DNA of 64,000 nt, from contig NZ_CP023690.1 in the NCBI RefSeq assembly GCF_008704795.1, positions 3,730,501 through 3,794,500 on the forward strand, given 5' to 3'. The notes beneath the pieces were generated by a model. That model did no database searches. It was not told where the DNA came from and saw nothing but the letters and a program-made list of their open reading frames with translations. The position numbers and the translations under genes were made by a program. Shown in pieces: positions 44,811 to 53,611 of this stretch (position 1 is its first letter; every line of letters begins with the position of its first letter). Origin of the DNA: Streptomyces spectabilis (GTDB lineage: Bacteria > Actinomycetota > Actinomycetes > Streptomycetales > Streptomycetaceae).

Positions 44811-44965
44811 CGTACGCGGGTTTCCCGTCACAGCCAGTCGACAAGCACTCCTCCATGGTCACTCTCCGTCGTTCACGGGGCACAGGCTGAGTGACGCCGG
44901 TGCCGCGCCCAGCTCCCCCGTCGGCCGTTCCGGCCGCCCTGGGTGCGCACAGGGAGGAGCCACTG

Positions 44966-45166
44966 ATGACCGACCGCAGGCTCTGGTCGTACAAAGACAT
45001 CGCCGCGCACATCCGCGTCCAGCCGGACACCGTGCGCTCCTACCGCAAGCACGGTCTGCTGCCCGAGCCCGATCACGTCGAGGGCGGCAAGCCCTTCTGG
45101 TACGCCGACACCATCCGCGCCTGGGTCGCGTCGCGGCCCGGCAACCGCGCGCGCAAGGGCGAGTGA
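44966..45166 (+). CDS. Small helix-turn-helix DNA-binding protein
   Basis: 66 aa from ATG 44966 with AGGGAGGAG 6 nt upstream. LWSYKDIAAHIRVQPDTVRSYRKHGLLPEPDHV is an AlpA/excisionase-like (MerR-type) helix-turn-helix covering half the protein; the remainder is GGKPFWYADTIRAWVASRP, the winged portion, with a basic tail. A protein this small probably acts alone as an operator-binding factor. Its target could be the TGTCACA palindrome upstream (inference). It is upstream of, and in the same direction as, the copper locus. Confidence 0.8.
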   Translation: MTDRRLWSYKDIAAHIRVQPDTVRSYRKHGLLPEPDHVEGGKPFWYADTIRAWVASRPGNRARKGE

Positions 45167-45204
45167 CCCCCGTCTTGCCCCGCCACTCGAGACCCTCTTG
45201 GAAA

Positions 45205-45221
45205 ATACCCCCTAGGGGTAT
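45205..45221. promoter_or_regulatory. CsoR-type copper operator upstream of copZ
   Basis: ATACCCC-CTA-GGGGTAT, a perfect 7-bp inverted repeat with a 3-nt spacer, the signature of actinobacterial CsoR binding sites. It is 104 nt upstream of copZ. CsoR releases DNA on binding Cu(I), so copZ and copA should be induced by copper. Confidence 0.92.
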
Positions 45222-45324
45222 AGTGTGAAGCGTGTCGAGGGGTTCCCTGGAGCCATCGGAACCGCTCGCCACGCCGACGTTCCGAAAACCCGCACGTCAC
45301 ACACGTTTCACTGAGGAGAACGAC

Positions 45325-45573
45325 ATGACCGCCAACGCCCAGACCTCGCAGCCCGGCGCCGTCACCACCGTGTACGACGTGAAGGGGATGACTTGCGGCC
45401 ACTGCGAGTCCGCGGTCAACAGCGAGATCTCCGAGATCGCGGGCGTCAGCTCGGTCCAGGCCGTCGCCGCCACCGGCAAGGTGACCGTGGTCTCCGCGGC
45501 CCCGCTCGACGAGGAGGCCGTCCGCGCCGCGATCGACGAGGCCGGTTACGAACTGGCCGGCACGACCGCCTGA
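45325..45573 (+). CDS. copZ: CopZ copper chaperone
   Basis: 82 aa from ATG 45325 with GAGGAG upstream. A heavy-metal-associated domain: VYDVKGMTCGHCESAVNSEI carries the MxCxxC copper site, then VSSVQAVAATGKVTVV and AIDEAGYEL complete the ferredoxin-like fold. It carries Cu(I) to the CopA ATPase. Downstream of the CsoR box and 104 nt before copA. Confidence 0.95.
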   Translation: MTANAQTSQPGAVTTVYDVKGMTCGHCESAVNSEISEIAGVSSVQAVAATGKVTVVSAAPLDEEAVRAAIDEAGYELAGTTA

Positions 45574-45676
45574 GCACCCCCTCCCCCGGCCACGGGCCCT
45601 GCGCCACCACGGCGCGGGGCCCTGCCCCCTTTTCGCACCGCACGCCTTCGTCCCCCCACGCCGCGAAAGAGCCGTC

Positions 45677-47943
45677 ATGAACACCTCCGAGGTCGAACTC
45701 GCCGTCGGCGGCATGACCTGCGCCTCGTGCTCGGCCCGCATCGAGAAGAAGCTGAACCGCATGGAGGGGGTGACCGCGTCGGTCAACCTCGCCACCGAGA
45801 AGGCCAAGGTCAGCTACGCCGCCGGGGTCGAGGTCGCCGACCTGGTCGCCACGGTCGAGAAGCTCGGCTACTCGGCGCGCGAGATCGTCCCGCCGCGCCC
45901 CGAGGCGCCCGGCGGCCCGGGGGCGTCGGCGGACCCGGCCGGACGCCCCACCACCGCCGACCTCACCGAGGCCGACCGGCTGCTGCGGCGGCTGCTGGTC
46001 TCCGCCGCGCTCGCGCTGCCGGTCGTCGTGCTCGCGATGGTCCCGGCGCTCCAGTTCACGTACTGGCAGTGGCTGTCGCTCACGCTCGCCGCGCCGGTCG
46101 TGGTGTGGGGCGGGCTCCCCTTCCACCGGGCCGCGCTCCTGAACGCCCGGCACGGCGCCGCCACCATGGACACGCTGGTGTCCCTCGGCACGCTCGCCGC
46201 CTTCGGCTGGTCGCTGTGGGCCCTGTTCCTCGGTACGGCCGGGGAGCCCGGGATGCGGCACGGTTTCGATCTGACGGTGCGGCGCACCGACGGCTCGTCG
46301 GCGATCTATCTCGAAGTGGCCGCGGGCGTCGTCACGTTCATCCTGCTCGGCCGCTATCTGGAGGCGCGCTCGAAGCGGAAGGCGGGCGCGGCGCTGCGCG
46401 CGCTGCTGGAGCTGGGCGCCAAGGACGTCACGGTACTTCGTCATGGCACTGAAAGAACGTTCTAGTCAGTGAGTTGATGACCGGGGACCGGTTCCTGGTG
46501 CGGCCCGGGGAGAAGATCGCCACCGACGGGCGCGTCGTCGAGGGGGCCTCCGCCGTGGACGCCTCCATGCTGACCGGCGAGTCCGTGCCCGTGGACGTCA
46601 CCGCCGGGGACACGGTGACCGGGGCCACCGTGAACGTCGGCGGGCGGCTCGTGGTCGAGGCGACCCGCGTGGGCGCCGACACCCAGCTGGCCCGCATGGC
46701 CCGGCTCGTCGAGGACGCCCAGAACGGCAAGGCCGCCGCGCAGCGCCTGGCCGACCGCATCTCCGGGGTCTTCGTCCCCGTCGTCATCGCGCTCGCCGTG
46801 GCCACGCTCGGCTTCTGGCTCGGCAACGGCGTCGGCGCGTCCGCCGCGTTCACGGCCGCCGTGGCCGTCCTGATCATCGCCTGCCCGTGCGCCCTCGGAC
46901 TCGCCACCCCGACCGCGCTCATGGTCGGCACCGGACGCGGCGCCCAGCTCGGCATCCTCATCAAGGGCCCCGAGGTCCTGGAGTCCACGAAGCGCGTCGA
47001 CACCATCGTCCTGGACAAGACCGGCACCGTCACCACCGGCAAGATGACCCTCCACGAGGTGTACGCGGCCCAGGGCACCGGCGAGAAGGAGCTGCTGCGG
47101 CTCGCGGGCGCCCTGGAGCACGCCTCCGAGCACCCGGTGGCGCGGGCCGTGGCGGCGGGCGCCGCGCGGCGGTCGGGGCTCGACGTGGCGGACCTGCCCG
47201 CGCCGGAGCGGTTCGAGAACGTGCCGGGGGCCGGGGTGCGCGGCACCGTGGACGGGCACGCGGTCCTCGCCGGCAGCGCGCGGCTGCTCGCCGAGGCCGG
47301 GGTCACGGGCCTCGACGCGCTGGCCGACGCCCGGGAGCGGGCCGAGGCGGCGGGCCGCACCGTCGTGCTCGTCGCCTGGGACGGCGTCGCGCGCGGGCTG
47401 CTCGCGGTCGCCGACGCGGTCAAGGACACCAGCGCCGAAGCCGTCCGCGAGCTGCGCCGACTCGGCCTCACCCCGGTCCTTTTGACCGGTGACCACCGGG
47501 CCGTGGCGGAGACGGTCGCGCGAGCCGTGGACATCGGGACCGTGTACGCGGACGTGCTGCCCGAGGACAAGGCGGACGTGGTGCGGCGGCTGCGCGCCGA
47601 GGGGCGGGTGGTGGCCATGGTCGGCGACGGCGTCAACGACGCGGCCGCCCTCGCCACGGCGGACCTGGGCCTGGCCATGGGCACCGGCACGGACGCCGCG
47701 ATCGAGGCGAGCGATCTCACCCTCGTACGCGGTGACTTGAGGACCGCGGCGGACGCCATCCGGCTGTCCCGCAGGACCCTCGCCACCATCAAGGGCAACC
47801 TCTTCTGGGCCTTCGGCTACAACGTGGCCGCGCTGCCGCTCGCCGCCGCCGGACTGCTCAATCCGATGATCGCCGGAGCGGCCATGGCCTGCTCGTCGGT
47901 GTTCGTAGTGACGAACAGCCTCCGCTTGCGGTCTTTCACATAG
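45677..47943 (+). pseudogene. copA: CopA copper-exporting P1B-ATPase broken by a -1 frameshift
   Basis: The first part (45677-46465, 262 aa) encodes an HMA domain (GMTCASC), the first four helices, and stops at TAG 46463. The second (from TTG 46474 or ATG 46477 to 47943, about 489 aa) encodes the A domain with TGES, the CPC metal site ([13 protein letters not shown]), [28 protein letters not shown] and the last helices. Reading GAA (46451-46453) and then AAG (46453-46455), a one-base back-step, joins them into [21 protein letters not shown], which aligns with normal CopA at full length. So one base is missing, or a frameshift is programmed or reflects a sequencing error. The adjacent bases (46450-46478) are A/T-rich and use rare codons. 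Confidence 0.85.
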
Positions 47944-48081
47944 CCCCGCGATCCTTCACACTGTCTTCGCGGGACCCTCACGTGGGAATGCCAATCCACA
48001 TATGGGTCCTCTTGTGCGCATTCAGGACATATGCAAGAGACGTAGATCACAGCGATCGGAACGTAACCATCGAGGGGGCTC

Positions 48082-48395
48082 GTGAGTCTAAGAGGGCGAC
48101 ACCAGAGGGATCTTGGGGGATCTCTCGGGTGTTCGGGGACATCTTGGGGGATGTCCCCGAAGGGGGAACCCCCTGCTCCTTGAGAGCCTGGGGGAGCGTT
48201 GGCCGGGGCACGTGCACCGGGGAGCTTTGAGCGGCCCTCCCGAATCCGTACGCGTCCCGGCAGATCGCAGCTCCGCACCCTGACTTGGGCAGCACCTCAG
48301 ACTCCCGGCCGGATCCCGTGGGGGGAATCCGCACCGGGGCAAAGGAAAGCGCCCCGACCGTCGACCCGTGGGGGGATCGACGGCGGGGCGCTTTT
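48082..48395 (+). ncRNA. Candidate structured RNA upstream of citA (unrecognised)
   Basis: A gene-less 650-bp stretch (47944-48593) holds strong structure: an 11-bp hairpin (48133-48143 with 48150-48160), AGGGGG/CCCCCT (48161-48174), direct repeats of ATCTTGGGGGAT (48110-48121 and 48141-48152), and at the end a U-tailed hairpin (48346-48395). Upstream, CATATG at 47999 and 48028 in inverted order with flanking TCCT/AGGA looks like a promoter element. A 33-aa frame (48082-48183, GTG, GAGGGGG 3 nt upstream) overlaps the hairpins. Either a small RNA or a small leader peptide; the sequence cannot decide. Confidence 0.45.
48346..48395 (+). terminator. U-tailed hairpin ending the structured region
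   Basis: AAAGCGCCCCG-ACCGTCGA pairs with TCGACGG-CGGGGCGCTTT across a 12-nt loop, with one bulged A and a TTTT tail. On the minus strand the same stem is followed by CTTTCC, so it may work both ways. Confidence 0.85.
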
Positions 48396-48458
48396 CGCTG
48401 GCGTGGGCGCCTTGAACCGCCCTCCCCCGTCCGCGAGCTCCCGCATCGGTTCAAGCAC

Positions 48459-48500
48459 CGCGCTGACGCGCTTGTCCTCAAACGCCGGACGGGCTGGATG
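48459..48500 (+). repeat. Copy of the dispersed intergenic repeat
   Basis: CGCTGACGCG, TTGTCCTCAA and CGCCGGACGGGCT, nearly identical to 1059-1100 and continuing with GGATGG and TCGGCCG in both copies. About 95 nt after the citA stop on the far side. Confidence 0.85.
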
Positions 48501-48593
48501 GACTCGGCCGGGCGCCATCGCAGACTGCCTGCCCCCTGATGTGCGACAGCCCGCCGCGAGGGGGCGGCGGGCTGTGGGGAGGGGCGGGCGATG

Positions 48594-49892
48594 CTAGCGG
48601 GCCTCGACCGGGACGAAGTCCCGGATGACCTCGCCGGTGTAGATCTGGCGGGGACGCCCGATGCGGGATCCGGGCTCCTTGATCATCTCGTGCCACTGCG
48701 CGATCCAGCCCGGCAGGCGGCCGAGGGCGAACAGGACCGTGAACATCTCGGTCGGGAAGCCCATCGCGCGGTAGATCAGACCCGTGTAGAAGTCCACGTT
48801 CGGGTAGAGGTTGCGCGAGACGAAGTAGTCGTCGGAGAGCGCGTGCTCCTCCAGCTTGAGCGCGATGTCGAGCAGCTCGTCGGACTTGCCGAGGGCCGAG
48901 AGGACATCGTGCGCCGCCGCCTTGATGATCTTGGCGCGCGGGTCGAAGGACTTGTACACCCGGTGGCCGAAGCCCATCAGGCGGACGCCGTCCTCCTTGT
49001 TCTTCACCTTGTTGATGAAGGAGTCGACGTCGCCGCCGTTGGCCTGGATGCCCTCCAGCATCTCCAGGACCGACTGGTTGGCGCCGCCGTGCAGCGGGCC
49101 CCACAGCGCGGAGATGCCCGCGGAGATCGAGGCGAACATGTTCGCCTGCGAGGAGCCGACCAGGCGGACCGTCGAGGTCGAACAGTTCTGCTCGTGGTCC
49201 GCGTGCAGGATGAGCAGCTTGTCGAGGGCCGAGACGACGACCGGGTCGAGCTCGTACTCCTGGGCGGGGACCGAGAAGGTCATGCGCAGGAAGTTCTCGA
49301 CGTACCCGAGGTCGTTGCGCGGGTAGACGAAGGGGTGGCCGATCGACTTCTTGTAGGCGTACGCCGCGATCGTCGGCAGCTTGGCGAGCAGCCGGATCGT
49401 GGAGAGGTGACGCTGCTTCTCGTCGAACGGGTTGTGGCTGTCCTGGTAGAACGTGGACAGCGCGCTGACCACGGAGGACAGCATCGCCATCGGGTGGGCG
49501 TCGCGCGGGAAGCCGTCGAAGAAACGCTTGACGTCCTCGTGCAGCAGGGTGTGCTGGGTGATCTCGTTCTTGAACGTGGCCAGCTCGTCGACCTTCGGCA
49601 GCTCGCCGTTGATCAGCAGGTACGCCACCTCGAGGAAGGTGGAGCGCTCGGCCAGCTGCTCGATCGGGTAGCCCCGATAGCGCAGGATGCCCTGCTCGCC
49701 GTCGAGGTAGGTGATGGCGGATTTATAGGCGGCGGTGTTGCCGTAGCCACTGTCCAGGGTCACCAGACCGGTCTGGGCGCGGAGCTTGCCGATATCGAAG
49801 CCCTTGTCGCCGACAGTGGACTCGATCACCGGGTAGGTGTACTCGCCATCGCCGTACCGCAGTACTACAGCCTTGTTAGCGTTCTCGCTCAC
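48594..49892 (-). CDS. citA: Citrate synthase
   Basis: 432 aa from GTG 49892 with GAGGG 7 nt upstream. N-terminus VVLRYGDGEYTYPVIESTVG, then NGELPKVDEL, the catalytic His in PLHGGANQSVLEMLE, and the second His/Asp region MGFGHRVYKSFDPRA. It is the large type II citrate synthase that condenses acetyl-CoA and oxaloacetate in the TCA cycle. It is transcribed alone; 220 bp upstream separate it from the helicase gene and hold its promoter, with nothing else visible. Confidence 0.96.
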   Translation of the reverse strand: MSENANKAVVLRYGDGEYTYPVIESTVGDKGFDIGKLRAQTGLVTLDSGYGNTAAYKSAITYLDGEQGILRYRGYPIEQLAERSTFLEVAYLLINGELPKVDELATFKNEITQHTLLHEDVKRFFDGFPRDAHPMAMLSSVVSALSTFYQDSHNPFDEKQRHLSTIRLLAKLPTIAAYAYKKSIGHPFVYPRNDLGYVENFLRMTFSVPAQEYELDPVVVSALDKLLILHADHEQNCSTSTVRLVGSSQANMFASISAGISALWGPLHGGANQSVLEMLEGIQANGGDVDSFINKVKNKEDGVRLMGFGHRVYKSFDPRAKIIKAAAHDVLSALGKSDELLDIALKLEEHALSDDYFVSRNLYPNVDFYTGLIYRAMGFPTEMFTVLFALGRLPGWIAQWHEMIKEPGSRIGRPRQIYTGEVIRDFVPVEAR

Positions 49893-50112
49893 GTCATCCC
49901 TCACCGACGTTGTGCCTCTTCTTCGAGGTGCCCTGACTGTCTCTACCATCCCCCATTTGGCCCTGGAGAGTGCACTCGGGGTCGACCATTGGGCCTACTG
50001 GCGGCACTCAGTGCCGCCAACCTGGTCATCCTGCCCCCTTCGTTCCCGTTCCGAAAGTGGTGTGTGACCTTTACGACTCAAATGATCGATCAACCGCGTG
50101 GGGGCGTTGACG

Positions 50113-52368
50113 TCAAGCCGTGTGGCGGCCCGCGAGCCGGTGGTCCAGGGCCGTACAGCGCCTGCCCGCGGAGACCGTGCGTACGGCCTGCCCCAGAGCC
50201 TTGCGCGAACCGACGAGTACGACCAGCTTCTTGGCGCGTGTCACGGCCGTATAGAGCAGATTCCGCTGAAGCATCATCCAGGCGCCGGTGGTGACCGGGA
50301 TCACCACCGCTGGATACTCACTTCCCTGGGAGCGGTGGATCGTCACCGCATACGCGTGGGCGAGTTCGTCGAGTTCGTCGAAGTCGTAGCAGATCTCCTC
50401 GTCCTCGTCGGTCAGGACCGTCAGATGCTGCTCGTCCTGGTCCAGGGCGGTGACGACGCCCACCGTGCCGTTGAAGACGCCGTTGCTCCCCTTGTCGTAG
50501 TTGTTCCTGATCTGGGTGACCTTGTCCCCCACACGGAAGACGCGGCCGCCGAAGCGCTTCTCGGCCAGGCCGGGGCGGGCGGGGGTGATGGCCTGCTGGA
50601 GCAGGCCGTTCAGCGTCCCGGCGCCCGCCGGGCCGCGGTGCATGGGGGCGAGGACCTGGACGTCCCGGCGCGGGTCGAGCCCGAACTTCGCCGGGACGCG
50701 GCGGGCCGCGACGTCGACCGTGAGCCGCCCGGCCTCCTCCGTGTCCTCCTCCACGAACAGGAAGAAGTCCGCGAGGCCCTGGGTCAGGGGCGACTGCCCC
50801 GAGTTGATCCGGTGGGCGTTGGTGACCACGCCCGACTCCTGCGCCTGCCGGAAGATGCGGGTCAGCCGGACGGCGGGGATCGGGCTGCCGTCGCTCAGCA
50901 GATCCCGCAGGACCTCGCCCGCGCCGACGCTCGGCAGCTGGTCCACATCGCCGACGAACAGCAGGTGCGCGCCCGGCGGCACGGCCTTCACCAGCTTGTT
51001 GGCGAGCAGCAGGTCCAGCATGGACGCCTCGTCCACGACCACCAGGTCGGCGTCGAGGGGCCGGTCCCGGTCGTACGCGGCGTCGCCGCCCGGCTTCAGT
51101 TCGAGCAGGCGGTGGACCGTGGAGGCCTCGGCTCCGGTGAGCTCGGCCAGGCGCTTGGCGGCGCGGCCCGTGGGCGCGGCGAGCAGCACCTTGGCCTTCT
51201 TGGCGCGGGCCAGCTCCACGATGGAGCGCACCGTGAAGGACTTGCCGCAGCCGGGCCCGCCGGTGAGCACGGCGACCTTCCGGGTGAGGGCGAGCCGGAC
51301 GGCCGCCTCCTGCTCGGGCGCGAGCTCGGCGCCGGTGCGCCCCGCGAGCCAGCCGAGCGCCTTGTCCCAGGCCACGTCCTGGAAGCCGGGCATCCGGTCG
51401 TCGTCGGCGCGCAGGAGGCGCAACAGCTGGGCGGACAGGGACAGTTCGGCGCGGTGGAAGGGCACCAGATAGACGGCGGTGACGTCCGGGCCGCCGTCGG
51501 GCGCCGGCACGGTCTCGCGCACCACGCCCTCCTCCTCGCCCGCGAGCTCGGCGAGGCAGTCGATGACCAGGCCCGTGTCGACCTGAAGGAGCTTGACCGC
51601 GTCGGCGATGAGGCGCTCCTCGGGCAGGAAGCAGTTGCCCTGGTCGGTGGATTGCGACAGGGCGTACTGGAGGCCGGCCTTGACGCGGTCGGGGCTGTCG
51701 TGCGGGATGCCGACGGCCTGGGCGATGCGGTCGGCGGTGAGGAAGCCGATGCCCCAGACGTCGGCGGCCAGGCGGTAGGGCTGGTTCTTGACCACGGAGA
51801 TGGAGGCGTCCCCGTACTTCTTGTAGATCCGCACGGCGATGGAGGTGGACACGCCGACGCCCTGGAGGAAGACCATCACCTCCTTGATCGCCTTCTGCTC
51901 CTCCCAGGCATCGGCGATCTTCTTGGTGCGCTTGGGGCCGAGGCCCGGCACCTCGATGAGCCGCTTGGGCTCGTGCTCGATGACGTCGAGGGTGTCCACG
52001 CCGAAGTGCGTCGTGATCCGGTCGGCCATGACGGGGCCGATGCCCTTGATGAGGCCGGAGCCGAGATAGCGGCGGATGCCCTGGATCGTGGCGGGCAGCA
52101 CCGTCGTGTAGTTCTCCACGGTGAACTGCTTGCCGTACTGCGGGTGGGAGCCCCAGCGGCCCTCCATCCGCAGGGACTCGCCGACCTGCGCGCCGAGCAG
52201 CGACCCGACGACGGTGAGCAGGTCCCCGGCGCCGCGCCCGGTGTCCACGCGCGCGACCGTGTACCCCGTCTCCTCGCTGGCGAACGTGATCCGCTCCAGG
52301 ACGCCCTCGATGACGGCCATTCGGGGCGCGGGGACTCCGGGCGCACCCTGCCGGGCAGCAGTCGACAT
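50113..52368 (-). CDS. RecD2-type ATP-dependent DNA helicase
   Basis: 751 aa, ATG 52368. The N-terminal third holds the OB-like and helix-hairpin-helix regions (IKGIGPVMADRI and PGLGPKRTKKIAD), as in RecD2. Superfamily 1B helicase motifs follow: GGPGCGKSFTV (Walker A), VVDEASMLDL (II), FVGDVDQLPSVG, RQAQESGVV, VTIHRSQGSEYPAV (V-VI). No RecBCD partner is present, so it should be the stand-alone RecD2 that unwinds 5'-3' in repair. Transcribed after citA on the same strand. Confidence 0.93.
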   Translation of the reverse strand: MSTAARQGAPGVPAPRMAVIEGVLERITFASEETGYTVARVDTGRGAGDLLTVVGSLLGAQVGESLRMEGRWGSHPQYGKQFTVENYTTVLPATIQGIRRYLGSGLIKGIGPVMADRITTHFGVDTLDVIEHEPKRLIEVPGLGPKRTKKIADAWEEQKAIKEVMVFLQGVGVSTSIAVRIYKKYGDASISVVKNQPYRLAADVWGIGFLTADRIAQAVGIPHDSPDRVKAGLQYALSQSTDQGNCFLPEERLIADAVKLLQVDTGLVIDCLAELAGEEEGVVRETVPAPDGGPDVTAVYLVPFHRAELSLSAQLLRLLRADDDRMPGFQDVAWDKALGWLAGRTGAELAPEQEAAVRLALTRKVAVLTGGPGCGKSFTVRSIVELARAKKAKVLLAAPTGRAAKRLAELTGAEASTVHRLLELKPGGDAAYDRDRPLDADLVVVDEASMLDLLLANKLVKAVPPGAHLLFVGDVDQLPSVGAGEVLRDLLSDGSPIPAVRLTRIFRQAQESGVVTNAHRINSGQSPLTQGLADFFLFVEEDTEEAGRLTVDVAARRVPAKFGLDPRRDVQVLAPMHRGPAGAGTLNGLLQQAITPARPGLAEKRFGGRVFRVGDKVTQIRNNYDKGSNGVFNGTVGVVTALDQDEQHLTVLTDEDEEICYDFDELDELAHAYAVTIHRSQGSEYPAVVIPVTTGAWMMLQRNLLYTAVTRAKKLVVLVGSRKALGQAVRTVSAGRRCTALDHRLAGRHTA

Positions 52369-52494
52369 GATCCGACGCTACCGCCGGGCACCGACAACGC
52401 GCCCCGGTCCCCCGCGAGCGGATGCGCGAGGGGCGGGCGTGGCGTGGGTCACGATCTGGTTTCGGCCAGCTGTCAAGGGGTTGTCAGCCACCCG

Positions 52495-52530
52495 TGTAAT
52501 CGTTTTCACTCCCTCGTGTAATCGATTCCA
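52495..52530. promoter_or_regulatory. Tandem LacI-type operators of the ribose operon
   Basis: TGTAATCGATTCCA (52517-52530) is a near-perfect palindrome (7 of 8 positions per arm) with a central ATCGAT typical of LacI regulators. TGTAATCGTTTTCA (52495-52508) shares the left half exactly. The centres are 22 bp apart, two helical turns, so dimers could bind side by side. The sites are just before the regulator gene. Confidence 0.75.
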
Positions 52531-52549
52531 CGAGGAGGTGGCATCGGCA

Positions 52550-53611
52550 GTGGCAAGCGTCGGCATCAAAGACGTCGCGGCCCGGGCGGGAGTCTCCGTG
52601 GCGACGGTGTCCCGGGTCCTGAACGCGCACGCGTCCGTCAGCCCGGCCGCCCGCGCCCGCGTGCTCGACGCCGTGGCGGAGCTCGGCTACCGGCCCAACA
52701 CCCTGGCCCGGTCCCTGCGCACCGACCAGACGCGCACACTCGGGCTCGTCATCAGCGACGTACTGAACCCGTACTTCACCGAGCTGGCCCGCTCCGTCGA
52801 GGAGGAGGCCCGCGCGCTCGGCTACAGCATCATCTTCGGCAACGCCGACGAGCGGCCCGAGGTGCAGGACCACCACATCCGCACCCTCCTGGACCGCCGC
52901 ATCGACGGCCTCCTGGTCTCCCCCGCCGACGGCGGCTCCGCGCTGGTCCTGGACGCCGCGCGCGCGGGCACCCCGATGGTGTTCGTGGACCGGTGGATCC
53001 CGGGCGCGGACGTGCCCGTCGTCCGGGCGGACGGGCGCGGCGCGGTGCGCGACCTGGTGGCCCATCTGTACGCGCTCGGCCACCGCAGGCTTGCCATCAT
53101 CGCGGGCCCGGCCGCCACGACCACCGGCAGCGAGCGCGTCGAGGCCTTCCGCGACGCGCTCGCCGAGTACGGCCTCGACCTGCCCGCCGCCTATGTCGGC
53201 CAGGGCGACTTCCAGGCGGCGAGCGGGCGGCGCGCCACCGAGCGGTTCCTGGACCTGCCGACACCGCCCGACGTGGTCTTCGCCGCGGACAACCTGATGG
53301 CGCTCGGCGCGCTCGACGCCGTCCGCGCGCGGGGGCTGCGCGTTCCGCACGACATCGCGCTCGCCGCGTTCGACGACATCCCGTGGTTCGTGCACACCGA
53401 TCCGCCGATCACCGCGATCGCGCAGCCCACCGGCGAGCTCGGCCGGGCCGCCGTACGGGCGCTCGCCGACCGCATCGAGGGGCGCACGCCGCAGTCGGTG
53501 ACGCTGCCCGCCCGCCTGGTCGTGCGGCGCTCGTGCGGCGAGGCGGCCCCGCCCGAAGCCCCCACCGAGGCCCCCACCGAGGAAACCCCTGCTGGAAGGA
53601 GCACCCCGTGA
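52550..53611 (+). CDS. LacI-family repressor of the ribose operon
   Basis: 353 aa from GTG 52550, GAGGAGG 11 nt upstream; a GTG at 52538 touches that site, so 52550 is preferred. The HTH reads IKDVAARAGVSVATVSRVLN, then the hinge RPNTLARSLRTDQT, and a ribose-binding-type domain with TLGLVISDVLNPYF, FVDRWIPGADVPVVRAD, LGHRRLAIIAGP and AFDDIPWF. First gene of the rbs operon, with its stop overlapping rbsA; likely a RbsR-type repressor that responds to ribose (inference). Confidence 0.92.
   Translation: MASVGIKDVAARAGVSVATVSRVLNAHASVSPAARARVLDAVAELGYRPNTLARSLRTDQTRTLGLVISDVLNPYFTELARSVEEEARALGYSIIFGNADERPEVQDHHIRTLLDRRIDGLLVSPADGGSALVLDAARAGTPMVFVDRWIPGADVPVVRADGRGAVRDLVAHLYALGHRRLAIIAGPAATTTGSERVEAFRDALAEYGLDLPAAYVGQGDFQAASGRRATERFLDLPTPPDVVFAADNLMALGALDAVRARGLRVPHDIALAAFDDIPWFVHTDPPITAIAQPTGELGRAAVRALADRIEGRTPQSVTLPARLVVRRSCGEAAPPEAPTEAPTEETPAGRSTP

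Noticed and set aside
44891..44965. Upstream extension of the small HTH gene
   Set aside because: The extension is Pro/Ala-rich, has no ribosome binding site, and the strong AGGGAGGAG site fits ATG 44966 instead.
46454..46463. AGAACGTTCT considered as an SOS (LexA) box
   Set aside because: It has GAAC and GTTC arms but no N4-N5 gap as in actinobacterial SOS boxes, and lies inside a coding region.
46450..46480. Programmed frameshift as in E. coli copA
   Set aside because: No slippery heptamer is visible, and the break is after the first helices, not after the HMA domain as in the E. coli case. Left open only as a remote alternative.
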